Positions 8,346-16,909 of a stretch of DNA of 64,000 nt are shown piece after piece (position 1 is the stretch's first letter; every line of letters begins with the position of its first letter). The position numbers were made by a program, and so were the translations under genes. Source of the DNA: Methylobacterium sp. 2A (lineage in GTDB: Bacteria; Pseudomonadota; Alphaproteobacteria; Rhizobiales; Beijerinckiaceae); NCBI RefSeq assembly GCF_009806555.1, contig NZ_VUOK01000019.1, positions 1 through 64,000 on the forward strand, in the 5' to 3' direction. The notes under the pieces are model-generated. The model ran no database searches and was not told where the DNA came from. It worked only from the letters and a program-made list of their open reading frames with translations.

Positions 8346-10870
8346 TCCCGCTCGATCGTCTTCGACAGGTCGCTGCGGCCCGCGGCGAATACCCGGCCCT
8401 CGTCACGCCGGATACGGTGCTGACGTGGCACGCCTTCGCGGCCCGGGTCGAGCAGGTCGCGCATGTCCTCGCGGGCACCCTGCGGGAGCGGGAGGCGCGG
8501 ACCGTCTGCAGCATCGCACCGAATTCCCCCGATCTGATGGCGGCGTTCGGGGCGGCCGCGACCCTGAAGCTGACCCATTTCGGTCTGGACTACAGTCTTT
8601 CGGAAGAAGCTCTCCGCCATCTGATCGACGAGACCGACGTCGATGCCCTGATCGTGTCCGCGGGTTTTCTGGCCGAGCGCCACATCGACGTGTGGAAACT
8701 GGCCAACGGGCGGCCGGTGATCGATATCGAGGGGCGGTTGCACGGCGCGTTTCATCTGTCCGACACCGACACGGCCGATACGGGTCCTTCCACAGGCGCC
8801 TTGCCGTCCGCGCCGGCGCGGGCCTTCCGCGCCGTCGCGTTCACCTCGGGCACCACGGGCCGGCCGAAGCCGGTCATACGCACGGCCTCCTTCGACACCC
8901 GGCGCTTCGACTACTTCGCCACCCGCTACGGCTTCTCCGCGTCGGATCGGCACCTCGTGACGATTCCGCTGTACCACGCGGCCGGGAACGGCTGGGCGCG
9001 CCTGTTCCTCAACCTGGGCGCCACCGTGGTCCTGGCCCCCCCGGACGATCCGGCGACCCTGGTCGATCTGATCCGGAGGGAAGCGGTGACCACGAGCGCG
9101 ATGACGCCGCCGGTCCTGTCGGGTCTCCTGCGCCAGATCGCGGAGAGCGGCACGCAGATCGGACCGCACCGGCTCCGGTTCGTCCTCGTGGGCGGCAAGC
9201 ATTTCCCGGTCGGCCTGAAGCAGGAGGCCATCACGGTCCTGGGGCCGGTCGTCCACGAATATTACGGCACGACCGAGACTGGCGTGAACACCATCGCGGA
9301 ACCGGCGGACCTGCTCACCCATCCCGACAGCGTCGGCCGCGCGTATGATGGCAACCGGATCGCCATCGTCGACGGGCAGTCGAAGGCCCTGCCGCCGGGC
9401 CTCGTCGGATCGGTGGCCATCGCGAGCTACATGAACATGGACGGGTATCTTCAGGCGCCGAGCCGGAAGATCCTGCTGCAGGGCGAGCGCTATCTCGTCA
9501 CCTCCGAGGTCGGGCATCTCGACGAGGCCGGGCGCCTCTACGTGCACAATCGGGCGACGGCGGGGGAGACCTTTGACGTCTATGCCCTGGAGAACCTGAT
9601 CCGGGCCATTCCCGGGATCGACGATGTCGCGCTCAATGTCCGCGCCGCGGGGCGCGAGAAGGCAGTCGACATCGCGGTCTCGCTGCGTCGGACCTCGACC
9701 TGGACGAGCCGCTCGCTCGAAGAGCACGTCCGCCACCTGCTCAAGGCGGAGAGCGTGCGGGTCGAGCGCTTCGCGCTGTTGGACGCCATCCCCTACAGCC
9801 CGTCCGGCAAGGTCCGCCACGCCGATCTCGAACGGGCCCTGGCCTCGGTCGAGCCGGCGGTCCGGCGCGGGGTCCCGCGGACCCCGGCTTCGGGGCCGGT
9901 GCAGACCTCGCTCCTGACGGGCGCGCTGCTGCTGACCTTCACGACCCTGTCGTGGGGCGGCATGTTCCCGGTCGCCAAGTCGGCCCTGGAGGCTATGGAC
10001 GGCTTTTATCTCACCCTGTTCCGGTACGGATTCGCCTCCGCGGTGCTGCTGGCGCTGCTCGTCCTGACGGAGGGGTGGGGTGCCCTCGCGCTGGAGGGGC
10101 GCGGCAAGCGCCTGTTCCTGCTCGGGGCCTCGGGCTTCGCGGGCTTCAGCATCCTGGCCTTCCTGGGACTCGCGCATTCGACCCCCGAGCACGGGGCCAT
10201 CATCATGGCCCTGATGCCGCTGATCACCGCCGTGCTGCTCTGGGTCCTGCGCGGCATCAGGCCCGCCGGGGTGACCTTCTGGTGCATCGCGGCCGCCCTG
10301 ACCGGCGTCGTCATCGTGGTGACCAAGGGCGACGCGCGGGCGCTGTTCGGCGGGGCAATCCTGCCGGACCTCGTCATCCTGGCCGGGGCGACGTGCTGGG
10401 TGGCCTACACGATCGGCGCGCAAGCCTTCGCCGACTGGTCGCCGATCCGGTACACGGCCCTGACCGCCGCGCTCGGCACGGTCTCGATCGCGCTCGTCAC
10501 CGTGGTGGCCACCGAACTCGGCTTCAGCACCGCTCCGAGCGCCGCGCAGGTCTGGAGCGTCGTTCCGGAGATCCTGTACCTCGTGGTGATCGCGGCCGTC
10601 CTGGCGGTCTTCACCTGGAACGTCGGCATCGCGCGCCTCGGACCACTCAACGGCGTTCTGTTCATCAATCTCGTGCCGGTGACGGCTTTCGTGATCGGTG
10701 CGGCGCGCGGCAATCCGGCCTCCGCGATCGAGTTGGCGGGGGCCGCCCTCACCATCGCCGCCCTGGTCGCCAACAACCTGAATGCCCGGGGCGTCTTCAA
10801 GGCCTGGCCGCAGCCGCGCCAGGAGCCCCGTCATGAGCCCCGCCAAGTCCGCCGGGCCTTCGCCGACTGA
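8342..10870 (+). CDS. Fusion: AMP-forming acyl/aryl ligase (ANL) + EamA/DMT transporter
   Basis: This 842-aa protein joins two normally separate activities. Residues 1 to about 515 are an adenylate-forming ANL enzyme: P-loop FTSGTTGRPKPV near 168, A5 motif EYYGTTETGVN, and the A10 catalytic lysine in PYSPSGKVRHADLE near 489. The A7 motif is odd: where most relatives have T-G-D, this has VTSEVGHLDEAGRLY, with Glu in place of the ribose-binding Asp. Residues 525-830 are an EamA drug/metabolite-type transporter: about ten hydrophobic segments, beginning LLLTFTTLSWGGMFPVAKSA, in two repeated halves. The tail is Arg/Pro-rich. There is no stop or frameshift between the parts, and the junction is inside a single clean frame. 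I infer activation of a carboxylic acid on the cytoplasmic face coupled to export or import of the product. Confidence 0.85.
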   Translation: MIPLDRLRQVAAARGEYPALVTPDTVLTWHAFAARVEQVAHVLAGTLREREARTVCSIAPNSPDLMAAFGAAATLKLTHFGLDYSLSEEALRHLIDETDVDALIVSAGFLAERHIDVWKLANGRPVIDIEGRLHGAFHLSDTDTADTGPSTGALPSAPARAFRAVAFTSGTTGRPKPVIRTASFDTRRFDYFATRYGFSASDRHLVTIPLYHAAGNGWARLFLNLGATVVLAPPDDPATLVDLIRREAVTTSAMTPPVLSGLLRQIAESGTQIGPHRLRFVLVGGKHFPVGLKQEAITVLGPVVHEYYGTTETGVNTIAEPADLLTHPDSVGRAYDGNRIAIVDGQSKALPPGLVGSVAIASYMNMDGYLQAPSRKILLQGERYLVTSEVGHLDEAGRLYVHNRATAGETFDVYALENLIRAIPGIDDVALNVRAAGREKAVDIAVSLRRTSTWTSRSLEEHVRHLLKAESVRVERFALLDAIPYSPSGKVRHADLERALASVEPAVRRGVPRTPASGPVQTSLLTGALLLTFTTLSWGGMFPVAKSALEAMDGFYLTLFRYGFASAVLLALLVLTEGWGALALEGRGKRLFLLGASGFAGFSILAFLGLAHSTPEHGAIIMALMPLITAVLLWVLRGIRPAGVTFWCIAAALTGVVIVVTKGDARALFGGAILPDLVILAGATCWVAYTIGAQAFADWSPIRYTALTAALGTVSIALVTVVATELGFSTAPSAAQVWSVVPEILYLVVIAAVLAVFTWNVGIARLGPLNGVLFINLVPVTAFVIGAARGNPASAIELAGAALTIAALVANNLNARGVFKAWPQPRQEPRHEPRQVRRAFAD

Positions 10871-10896
10871 CCGAGCCACCACCGGAGATCAGAACC

Positions 10897-11514
10897 ATGT
10901 CGACCCACGAACGAACCGCGCCCCAGACCCTTCTCGGCTTCGCCGACGCGCCGACGCATCCGAGCGCGCTCGCCAGCGCCGCGCTGGTGCTGATCGACAT
11001 CCAGGACGAGTATGTCGGCGGTTCCCTGCCGCTGTCCGGGGTCGAGGACGCTGTCGCCGAGGCCAGGACCCTTCTCGACGCCGCCCGGGCCGCGGGGACC
11101 CCGGTGTTCCACATCGTGCATCACGGCAAGCCCGGCGGCCGCCTGTTCGACCCGGAGGGCCCCCACGCCGCGATCGTCCCAGCTTTGCGGCCGGCCGAGG
11201 GCGAGGCGATCATCGCGAAGAGCCTGCCGAACAGCTTCGCCAAGACCGATCTCCACGATCGGATCACGGCGACCGGGCGCAAGGAACTGATCGTCGCCGG
11301 GTTTCAGACGCATCTCTGCGTGAGCGCGACGGTCCGCGCGGCCCTCGATCTCGGCTACCGCACCACGCTGGTCGAGGCTGCAACCGCGACGCGGGACCTG
11401 CCCGACCCCCTCGGCGGCGTTCTGGCCGCCGACGCAATCCACCGGGCGACGATCGCGGCCCTCGCCGACCGGTTCGCCATCGTCGTGCGCCGGACCGAGC
11501 AACTCGCCGCCTGA
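10897..11514 (+). CDS. Isochorismatase-like cysteine hydrolase
   Basis: This 205-aa protein belongs to the isochorismatase-like hydrolase superfamily. The catalytic triad is visible: Asp in LVLIDIQDEY near residue 33, Lys in IIAKSLPNSF near 107, and Cys in GFQTHLCVSATVRAALDLGY near 140. The FQTH-LCV stretch before the Cys corresponds to the conserved cis-peptide and nucleophile elbow. Members cleave amides or related bonds (nicotinamidase, N-carbamoylsarcosine amidase) or vinyl ethers (isochorismatase). The triad supports amidohydrolase activity; the substrate is unknown. It begins 26 bp after the ANL-EamA gene in the same direction and is followed by the periplasmic binding protein gene. Confidence 0.88.
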   Translation: MSTHERTAPQTLLGFADAPTHPSALASAALVLIDIQDEYVGGSLPLSGVEDAVAEARTLLDAARAAGTPVFHIVHHGKPGGRLFDPEGPHAAIVPALRPAEGEAIIAKSLPNSFAKTDLHDRITATGRKELIVAGFQTHLCVSATVRAALDLGYRTTLVEAATATRDLPDPLGGVLAADAIHRATIAALADRFAIVVRRTEQLAA

Positions 11515-11607
11515 CATGGCAGCTTGACCTGGCAGCCGCGCGCTTCGAGGCGGCAGGCAGGCCCTGCGCGGCGAGGCGCGCCCTCTCCACAGAGATCGGA
11601 CACACCC

Positions 11608-13194
11608 ATGGACCGCCGCCAAATCCTGGCTCTCCTGGCCGGGCTCGCACCGATCCCTCTGACATCGGCGGCCCGGGCCGCCGGCGACGGGGCGCGGGAA
11701 CTCCGGCTCGGTGTCGTCACGGCGCCCAATTCCCTGGACCCGCACTTCTACCAGTCGCCCACGAACAATCAGACCCTGAAGCAGATCTTCGATCCGCTGG
11801 TGGTCGAGAATCTCGAAGGCCGGATCAGGCCCTGGCTCGCCGAAACTTGGCGGCCGATCGACGACGTCACCTGGGAATTCAAGCTCCGGCCGGGCATCCG
11901 CTTCCACGACGGGACGCCGCTCGAGCCCGAGGACGTCGCGTTCTCGATCGCGCGGATCCCGGCGGTGCCCAACAGCCCGGGCTCGTTCATCCCGTTCGTG
12001 CGCAACATCGCGGACGTGATCGTCGTCGACCGCACGACGTTCCGGTTCCGCAGCAAGACGCCGAACCCGTTCCTCGACCGCGATTTTACCTCGGTGCTGA
12101 TCCTGTCGCGCAAGATCCACGCGAATGCCGCGACGGCCGATTTCACCTCCGGCCGGTACGCCATCGGCACCGGTGCGTTCCGCTATGCCGGCTTCACGGT
12201 CGGCCAGCAGCTGGATCTGGTCCGCAATCCCGACTTCTGGGGCGCGCCGACGCCCTGGAGCCGCGTGCGGGCGCGCTTCATCGCGGATCCGGGCAGCCGC
12301 GTGGCCGGCCTGCTCGCCGGCGACCTCGACCTGATCGATGCGGTGCCGATCCAGGATGTCGCGCATCTGGCCGCCGGCCCCGGGACGGCGGTCTTCAGCG
12401 CCGCCAGCGCCACCACGGCCTACCTGTTCCCGGACTCGACGCGCGATCAATCGCCCTTCGTGACCGACCGCCAGGGCGCGCCGCTGCCGCGCAATCCGTT
12501 CCGGGATCCGCGCGTCCGGCGGGCCCTGTCGCTGGCGATCAACCGGGCCGGCATCGTCAACCAGCTCCTGGCCGGACAGGGCATCCCGGCCGACCAGTTC
12601 GCGCCGCCGCCAGCCGCCGATCGCCTGCCGGGCCGGCCGCCCCTGCCGTACGATCCCGCCGGCGCGAAGCGGCTGCTGGCCGAGGCCGGCTATCCTGAGG
12701 GATTCGGCCTGACGATCCACGGACCCAGCGGCTTCTTCGCGGGCGACAGCGCCGTCCTGCAGGCGATCGCGCAGGGTCTGTCGCGCGTCGGGATCGAGAC
12801 CCGCGTCGACACGCTGCCGCCGGCAACCTTCTTTGGCCGCGCGACGAACCGGGATTTCTCCCTGTTCCTGACGACCTACGCCGCGACGAGCAGCGTCGAC
12901 TTCCTCCGCCAAGTGGTCCTGACCAAGGATCCCGATCGGGGCACCGGTCCGTTCAACCGGCAGCTTTACTCGAACCCGCGCCTCGACGAGAACGGCCTCG
13001 CGGCGCTGACCGAGATGGAACCCAGCCGCCGCCTGAGCCTGACGCACGCGGCCCTGACCGAACTTGAGAGCGATCTCGGCATCGTCCCGGTCTTCTATCC
13101 GCGCTTCAACTGGGCCGGGCGCCGGTCCCACGTGACGTTCGAGCCGGGCAACCCGTTCGGGCACACCAACGCGCTCTTCGCGAAACCCGTTTGA
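11608..13194 (+). CDS. Peptide-type ABC transporter substrate-binding protein (SBP_bac_5)
   Basis: This periplasmic binding protein of the DppA/OppA/NikA class has about 528 aa. I start at the ATG for MDRRQILALLAGLAPIPL, because this gives a signal peptide with twin arginines and an Ala-rich cleavage region (SAARAAGD). The longer upstream frame has no such features. Family hallmarks include the N-terminal APNSLDPHFYQSP, then FDPLVVENLEG and the FKLRPGIRFHDGTPLEPEDV motif. The internal DPRVRRALSLAINRAGIV is the usual hinge-region helix. It would deliver a peptide or other amide-like ligand to the permease pair at 14.9-16.8 kb. It sits in the middle of the enzyme genes, between the two hydrolases, which ties transport to their chemistry. 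Confidence 0.92.
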   Translation: MDRRQILALLAGLAPIPLTSAARAAGDGARELRLGVVTAPNSLDPHFYQSPTNNQTLKQIFDPLVVENLEGRIRPWLAETWRPIDDVTWEFKLRPGIRFHDGTPLEPEDVAFSIARIPAVPNSPGSFIPFVRNIADVIVVDRTTFRFRSKTPNPFLDRDFTSVLILSRKIHANAATADFTSGRYAIGTGAFRYAGFTVGQQLDLVRNPDFWGAPTPWSRVRARFIADPGSRVAGLLAGDLDLIDAVPIQDVAHLAAGPGTAVFSAASATTAYLFPDSTRDQSPFVTDRQGAPLPRNPFRDPRVRRALSLAINRAGIVNQLLAGQGIPADQFAPPPAADRLPGRPPLPYDPAGAKRLLAEAGYPEGFGLTIHGPSGFFAGDSAVLQAIAQGLSRVGIETRVDTLPPATFFGRATNRDFSLFLTTYAATSSVDFLRQVVLTKDPDRGTGPFNRQLYSNPRLDENGLAALTEMEPSRRLSLTHAALTELESDLGIVPVFYPRFNWAGRRSHVTFEPGNPFGHTNALFAKPV

Positions 13195-13244
13195 ACGGGT
13201 CTCGCGCGAGCCGCCCCGGTTTCACGACCCAGACAGGATCGTCC

Positions 13245-14675
13245 ATGCCCGCCTTCGCCGAATACGCCGACCACGATGCGGTCGGACTAGCCGAGCGCAT
13301 CCGCCGCCGGGCGGTCTCCGCCGCTGAGGTCGTGGAGGCGGCCCTGGCGCGGATCGCCGCGGTCAATCCGGCGATCAACGCGGTGGTCGATCTCTTCGCC
13401 GACGAGGCCCGCGCCGCGGCGGACGGACCCTTGTCTGACGGTCCCTTGGCCGGCGTCCCGTTCCTGCTGAAGGATCTCAACATCCAGTATGCGGGGCACC
13501 GCACCACCAACGGCAGCCGGTTCTGGTCGGAGCACAGGGCCGTCAAGGACTCCACCGTGATGGAGCGGTACCGCAGGGCGGGGCTGGTCACGCTCGGCTT
13601 CACCAACACCGCGGAACTGGGTCTCGCCTGCGAAACCGCGCCCGCCGCGCACGGGCCGACCCGGAATCCCTGGGCCCTGGCGCGCAGTGCGGGCGGCTCG
13701 TCCGGCGGGGCCGCGGCCGCCGTCGCGGCGGGCCTCGTGCCCGCCGCCCACGCGACCGATGGCGGCGGATCCATCCGCATCCCCGCCTCGAACTGCGGCG
13801 TGTTCGGGCTGAAGCCGACCCGGGGTCGAAACCCGTACGGGCCGGATCTGGGGGAGGGCTGGAACGGGCTCTCCGTCCACCATGCCATCACGCGCTCCGT
13901 CCGCGACAGCGCCGCCCTGCTCGACATCACGCACGGTCCCGCGCCCGGTGATCCCTACGCGGCGCCACCTTTCGAAGGCCGTTTCATCGACGCCGTCCGC
14001 GTGGATCCCCAACCCCTGCGCGTCGCGTTCCAGACCGTCGATCACGAGGGCCGGGCGATCGATCCGGCCTGCGCAGAGGCCGTCCGATCTGCCGCCGCCC
14101 TGCTCTCCGAGTTGGGGCATCGGGTCGAGGAAGCGCGGCCCAGGGCCGATGGCGGCGCGATGAAGTGGGCGACCCGCATCATCGTGGCGGCGAACGTCGC
14201 GAACGTGCTCCGCCTCCGCGCGGAGGCGCTCGGCCGTTCCCTCCGGGAGGACGATGTCGAGCCGATCACGTGGCTCTGGGCCGGGGAATCCCGGCGCTGG
14301 TCGAGCGACGACCTCGCCCGCGCGATCTGGACGATCCACGGGCTCGCGCGGGAGCTCGGACGCTTCTTCGAACGCTACGACGTGCTCCTGACCAGCACCT
14401 TCGCGGCACCGCCCCTGTTGCTCGGGACGGTGGACATGCAGTCGCGCGATCTCGACGCCTTCTACGAGGACCTCCGACGCTACAGCGCCTTCACCTCGCT
14501 CTACAATTGCACCGGCGTTCCGGCGGCGAGCGTTCCCTTCGCCTGGGAGGCGCGGGGGCCGATCGGCGTGCAGATCGCCGGCCGCTTCGGTGCGGATGCC
14601 ACGGTGCTCGCGCTGTCCGCGCAGATCGAGCGCGCGCGGCCGTGGCAGCATCGCCGGCCGACGCCCCCAGCCTGA
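13245..14675 (+). CDS. Amidase (amidase-signature family)
   Basis: This cytoplasmic amidase has about 476 aa, with the complete Ser-cisSer-Lys triad: Lys near residue 77 in PFLLKDLN, cis-Ser in SAGGSSGGAAAAVAAGLVPA near 150, and nucleophile Ser in DGGGSIRIPASNCG near 175. The sequence resembles the 6-aminohexanoate cyclic-dimer hydrolase branch more than GatA, because no aspartyl/glutamyl-tRNA amidotransferase partners are nearby. I choose the ATG of MPAFAEYADHDAVGL, since it begins just before the conserved first helix; an in-frame start 54 bp earlier overlaps the preceding gene. It hydrolyses a carboxamide, probably of the ligand imported by the neighbouring ABC system. Confidence 0.9.
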   Translation: MPAFAEYADHDAVGLAERIRRRAVSAAEVVEAALARIAAVNPAINAVVDLFADEARAAADGPLSDGPLAGVPFLLKDLNIQYAGHRTTNGSRFWSEHRAVKDSTVMERYRRAGLVTLGFTNTAELGLACETAPAAHGPTRNPWALARSAGGSSGGAAAAVAAGLVPAAHATDGGGSIRIPASNCGVFGLKPTRGRNPYGPDLGEGWNGLSVHHAITRSVRDSAALLDITHGPAPGDPYAAPPFEGRFIDAVRVDPQPLRVAFQTVDHEGRAIDPACAEAVRSAAALLSELGHRVEEARPRADGGAMKWATRIIVAANVANVLRLRAEALGRSLREDDVEPITWLWAGESRRWSSDDLARAIWTIHGLARELGRFFERYDVLLTSTFAAPPLLLGTVDMQSRDLDAFYEDLRRYSAFTSLYNCTGVPAASVPFAWEARGPIGVQIAGRFGADATVLALSAQIERARPWQHRRPTPPA

Positions 14676-14721
14676 AGCGGGTCACCGACCGTGCTCGCCG
14701 ATCCTCAAACTCCCGTGGATT

Positions 14722-14844
14722 CCAAAGGGATCATCCCTTTGGCGGGGTCTCGGGGCAGAGCCCCGAAGATCTTGGCCCCAACGCTTGGGCTTCGCCCGAC
14801 ACCAGGGCTCCGTCCTGGACCCGCAAAAGGTCGAAGTCCTTTTG
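14722..14844. repeat. Intergenic hairpin array (five consecutive stem-loops)
   Basis: Five inverted repeats follow each other in the gap before the permease gene. They are ccaaaggga-tca-tccctttgg (14722-14742), cggggc-aga-gccccg (14751-14765), gggc-tt-cgccc (about 14787-14797), ccagg-gctccgt-cctgg (14802-14818) and caaaagg...ccttttg (14824-14844). The layout resembles REP-like intergenic repeats that I associate with methylobacteria and other alphaproteobacteria. It could act as an mRNA stabiliser or attenuator between the amidase and permease cistrons, or be a mobile palindromic element. Confidence 0.75.
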
Positions 14845-14920
14845 AAACCATGACAAGCCCGCGGCATGATCCGGTCTTCATGACCGAACGATCATCGCTC
14901 ACGAGACGATCGCAATCACG

Positions 14921-15892
14921 ATGACCGTCTGGATCCCCGGCCGCCTGGTTCAAGCAGGCTGCGCGGTGATCGCGATGACGCTCATCGTCTTCGCCAGCCT
15001 GCATCTCATCGGGAACCCGATCGACCTTCTGCTCCCGCCCGATGCGGACGCGGCCGAGCGCGCGCGTATGATCGCGGCCTTCGGTCTCGACCGGCCGCTT
15101 GCGCTCCAGTACCTCGCGTTCGTCGAGCGCGTGCTCCACGGTGATTTCGGGCTGAGCTTCGTCTACGGCACGCCGGCCGTGGCGCTCGTCCTGTCGCGCC
15201 TGCCGGCTACGCTGGAACTCGCCGTCCTTGCGACGGCGCTGTCGATCGGCCTCGGGATCCCGCTCGGCCTCGCGGCGGCGCTTCGGCAGAGTTCGCCGGT
15301 CGGGCAAGCGCTCACGGGCTTGAGTACGCTGAGTTACAGCCTGCCGGCCTTCTGGACCGGCCTCCTCCTGATCCTCGTCTTCAGCGTCGTTCTCGGCTGG
15401 CTCCCGAGCACCGGACGGGGGCAGACGGTTGCTATGGCGGGCGGCGAGTGGTCGTTCGTGACGCTTGACGGGCTGCGCCACCTCTGCCTGCCGGTTCTCA
15501 ACCTCGCGGTCTTCAAGACCGCCCTGATCCTGCGCCTGACGAAATCCGGAGCGCAAGGTACGCTCGTCGCCGATCACATCCGCTTTGCCCGCGCGCGGGG
15601 CCTCACGACGTGGCGGATCGTGTTCGTCCATATCCTCCGCACGATCCTCGTCCCCATCATCGCGGTGCTGGGTGTCGAATTCGGCGCCACGGTCGCCTTC
15701 TCGGTCGTGACAGAAAGCATCTTCGCATGGCCAGGGATGGGGAGCCTCTTCGTGGAGAGCCTGCACACGCTGGATCGGCCGGTGATCGTCGTCTACCTCG
15801 CCACCGTCGTCCTAATCTTCATCGTGTCCAACATGGCGGCCGACGTCCTGGTCCGGCTGGCCGATCCCCGCATCAGAACCGGTCCGCTATGA
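14921..15892 (+). CDS. Peptide-type ABC transporter permease, DppB type
   Basis: This inner-membrane permease has 323 aa. It shows the N-terminal first membrane segment (GCAVIAMTLIVFASLHLIGN), the periplasmic loop with GLDRPLALQYLAFV, and the inner-membrane binding-protein-dependent transport domain. The EAA-like loop is ARARGLTTWRIVFVHILRTI, followed by the conserved ESIFAWPGMGSLFVES. It starts with ATG at 14921 and its stop overlaps the start of the second permease (ATGA at 15889). It works with the ATPases at 4.6-6.6 kb and the binding protein at 11.6 kb. Confidence 0.92.
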   Translation: MTVWIPGRLVQAGCAVIAMTLIVFASLHLIGNPIDLLLPPDADAAERARMIAAFGLDRPLALQYLAFVERVLHGDFGLSFVYGTPAVALVLSRLPATLELAVLATALSIGLGIPLGLAAALRQSSPVGQALTGLSTLSYSLPAFWTGLLLILVFSVVLGWLPSTGRGQTVAMAGGEWSFVTLDGLRHLCLPVLNLAVFKTALILRLTKSGAQGTLVADHIRFARARGLTTWRIVFVHILRTILVPIIAVLGVEFGATVAFSVVTESIFAWPGMGSLFVESLHTLDRPVIVVYLATVVLIFIVSNMAADVLVRLADPRIRTGPL

Positions 15893-16773
15893 TCCCGACC
15901 CTGCTTGGGCGCCGGGCGTCCGGCGATGGGGGCGGCTCAGCCGGGCGGTCGCGCTTCGCCTTCTGCGCGGCGATCGCTCTCCTAGGTCTCAGTCTGGCGG
16001 CCGTTGGAGCGCCCTGGATCGCGCCGCACGATCCCTACGACCTCGCCCGGATCGACATGCTGGACGGCCGGCTTCCACCGGGGTCCACCGGCGCTTCCGG
16101 ACCGTACTGGCTCGGCACCGACGAGCAGGGGCGGGATCTTCTGTCCGCCATACTGTACGGTTTGCGCGTCAGCCTGGGCATCGGCATCGGCTCGGCCCTC
16201 GCCGCTGCCGTGCTCGGGACGGCCTTCGGCCTCTGTCTCGCGTGTGCCGGCCCTCGTCTGGCTCGTGTCCTGGCCCGCGCCGTCGACCTTCAATTGGCAG
16301 TCCCCTCGATCCTCCTCGCGATGATGATCATCGCGGTGCGGGGAAAGAGTGTCGTCAACGTCTTCTTCGCTCTGATCCTGGTCGAGTGGGCGTATTATGC
16401 GCGGGCCGCTTATGCCGCGGCCGTCGCTGAACTAGGCCGGCCCTATATCGAAGCGACGGAAGCGCTCGGGGTCGCGCCGTGGCGCATCGTCCTCCAGCAC
16501 CTGCTCCCGAACTGCATGCCGCCTCTCACCGTGATCCTGACAGCGCAGATAGCCCGGGCAATCTCGCTCGAAGCGACGCTTAGCTTCCTGGGGGTCGGCG
16601 TTCCTATCACCGAGCCCTCGCTCGGACTCCTCATCGCGTCCGGAAGCCAAAGTTTCTTTTCCGGCCATTATTGGATGATCATTTTTCCTGGATTGTTCCT
16701 CGTGCTCCTCATCGTATCCCTGAATGTCATGGGCGACGAAATCTCGATCCGCATCGATGGATCGTTGCGATAG
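15889..16773 (+). CDS. Peptide-type ABC transporter permease, DppC type
   Basis: This second permease subunit has 294 aa. Features are the early segment APWIAPHDPYDL and the conserved GTDEQGRDLLSAILYGLRVS of DppC/OppC proteins, then several membrane spans. The EAA loop is IEATEALGVAPWRIVLQHLL, followed by ISLEATLSFLGVG. The start is the ATG overlapping the stop of the upstream permease. Open sequence extending further upstream in this frame lies within the other permease and is not coding. It completes a five-part importer, split into two divergent operons. Confidence 0.92.
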   Translation: MIPTLLGRRASGDGGGSAGRSRFAFCAAIALLGLSLAAVGAPWIAPHDPYDLARIDMLDGRLPPGSTGASGPYWLGTDEQGRDLLSAILYGLRVSLGIGIGSALAAAVLGTAFGLCLACAGPRLARVLARAVDLQLAVPSILLAMMIIAVRGKSVVNVFFALILVEWAYYARAAYAAAVAELGRPYIEATEALGVAPWRIVLQHLLPNCMPPLTVILTAQIARAISLEATLSFLGVGVPITEPSLGLLIASGSQSFFSGHYWMIIFPGLFLVLLIVSLNVMGDEISIRIDGSLR

Positions 16774-16811
16774 GCACGGGGTCGACACGCAATCACGACT
16801 CTCATCGGGCA

Positions 16812-16827
16812 CACGCTCGCGAGCGTG
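16812..16827. terminator. Possible terminator hairpin after the permease operon
   Basis: The perfect palindrome cacgctcgcgagcgtg lies 39 bp after the stop codon of the second permease gene. There is no run of T after it, so a classic intrinsic terminator is not established. It might instead be a protein-binding site. Confidence 0.3.
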
Positions 16828-16909
16828 AGCCAGATCCTTGAGACGTACCTGGGGTCATCTCAGAATGACCTGACCGGCTGGCTTTGGCCCGAGTTGATTG
16901 AGAGGATTA

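Noticed and set aside
8213..10882. Open frame of 889 codons on the minus strand opposite the ANL-EamA gene
   Set aside because: Composition is Arg/Asp/Gly-rich with no family motif, and it mirrors the real gene; a high-GC shadow.
10831..13164. Open frame of 777 codons antisense to the hydrolase and binding-protein genes
   Set aside because: No recognisable domain; the plus-strand proteins have clear motifs and signal peptide.
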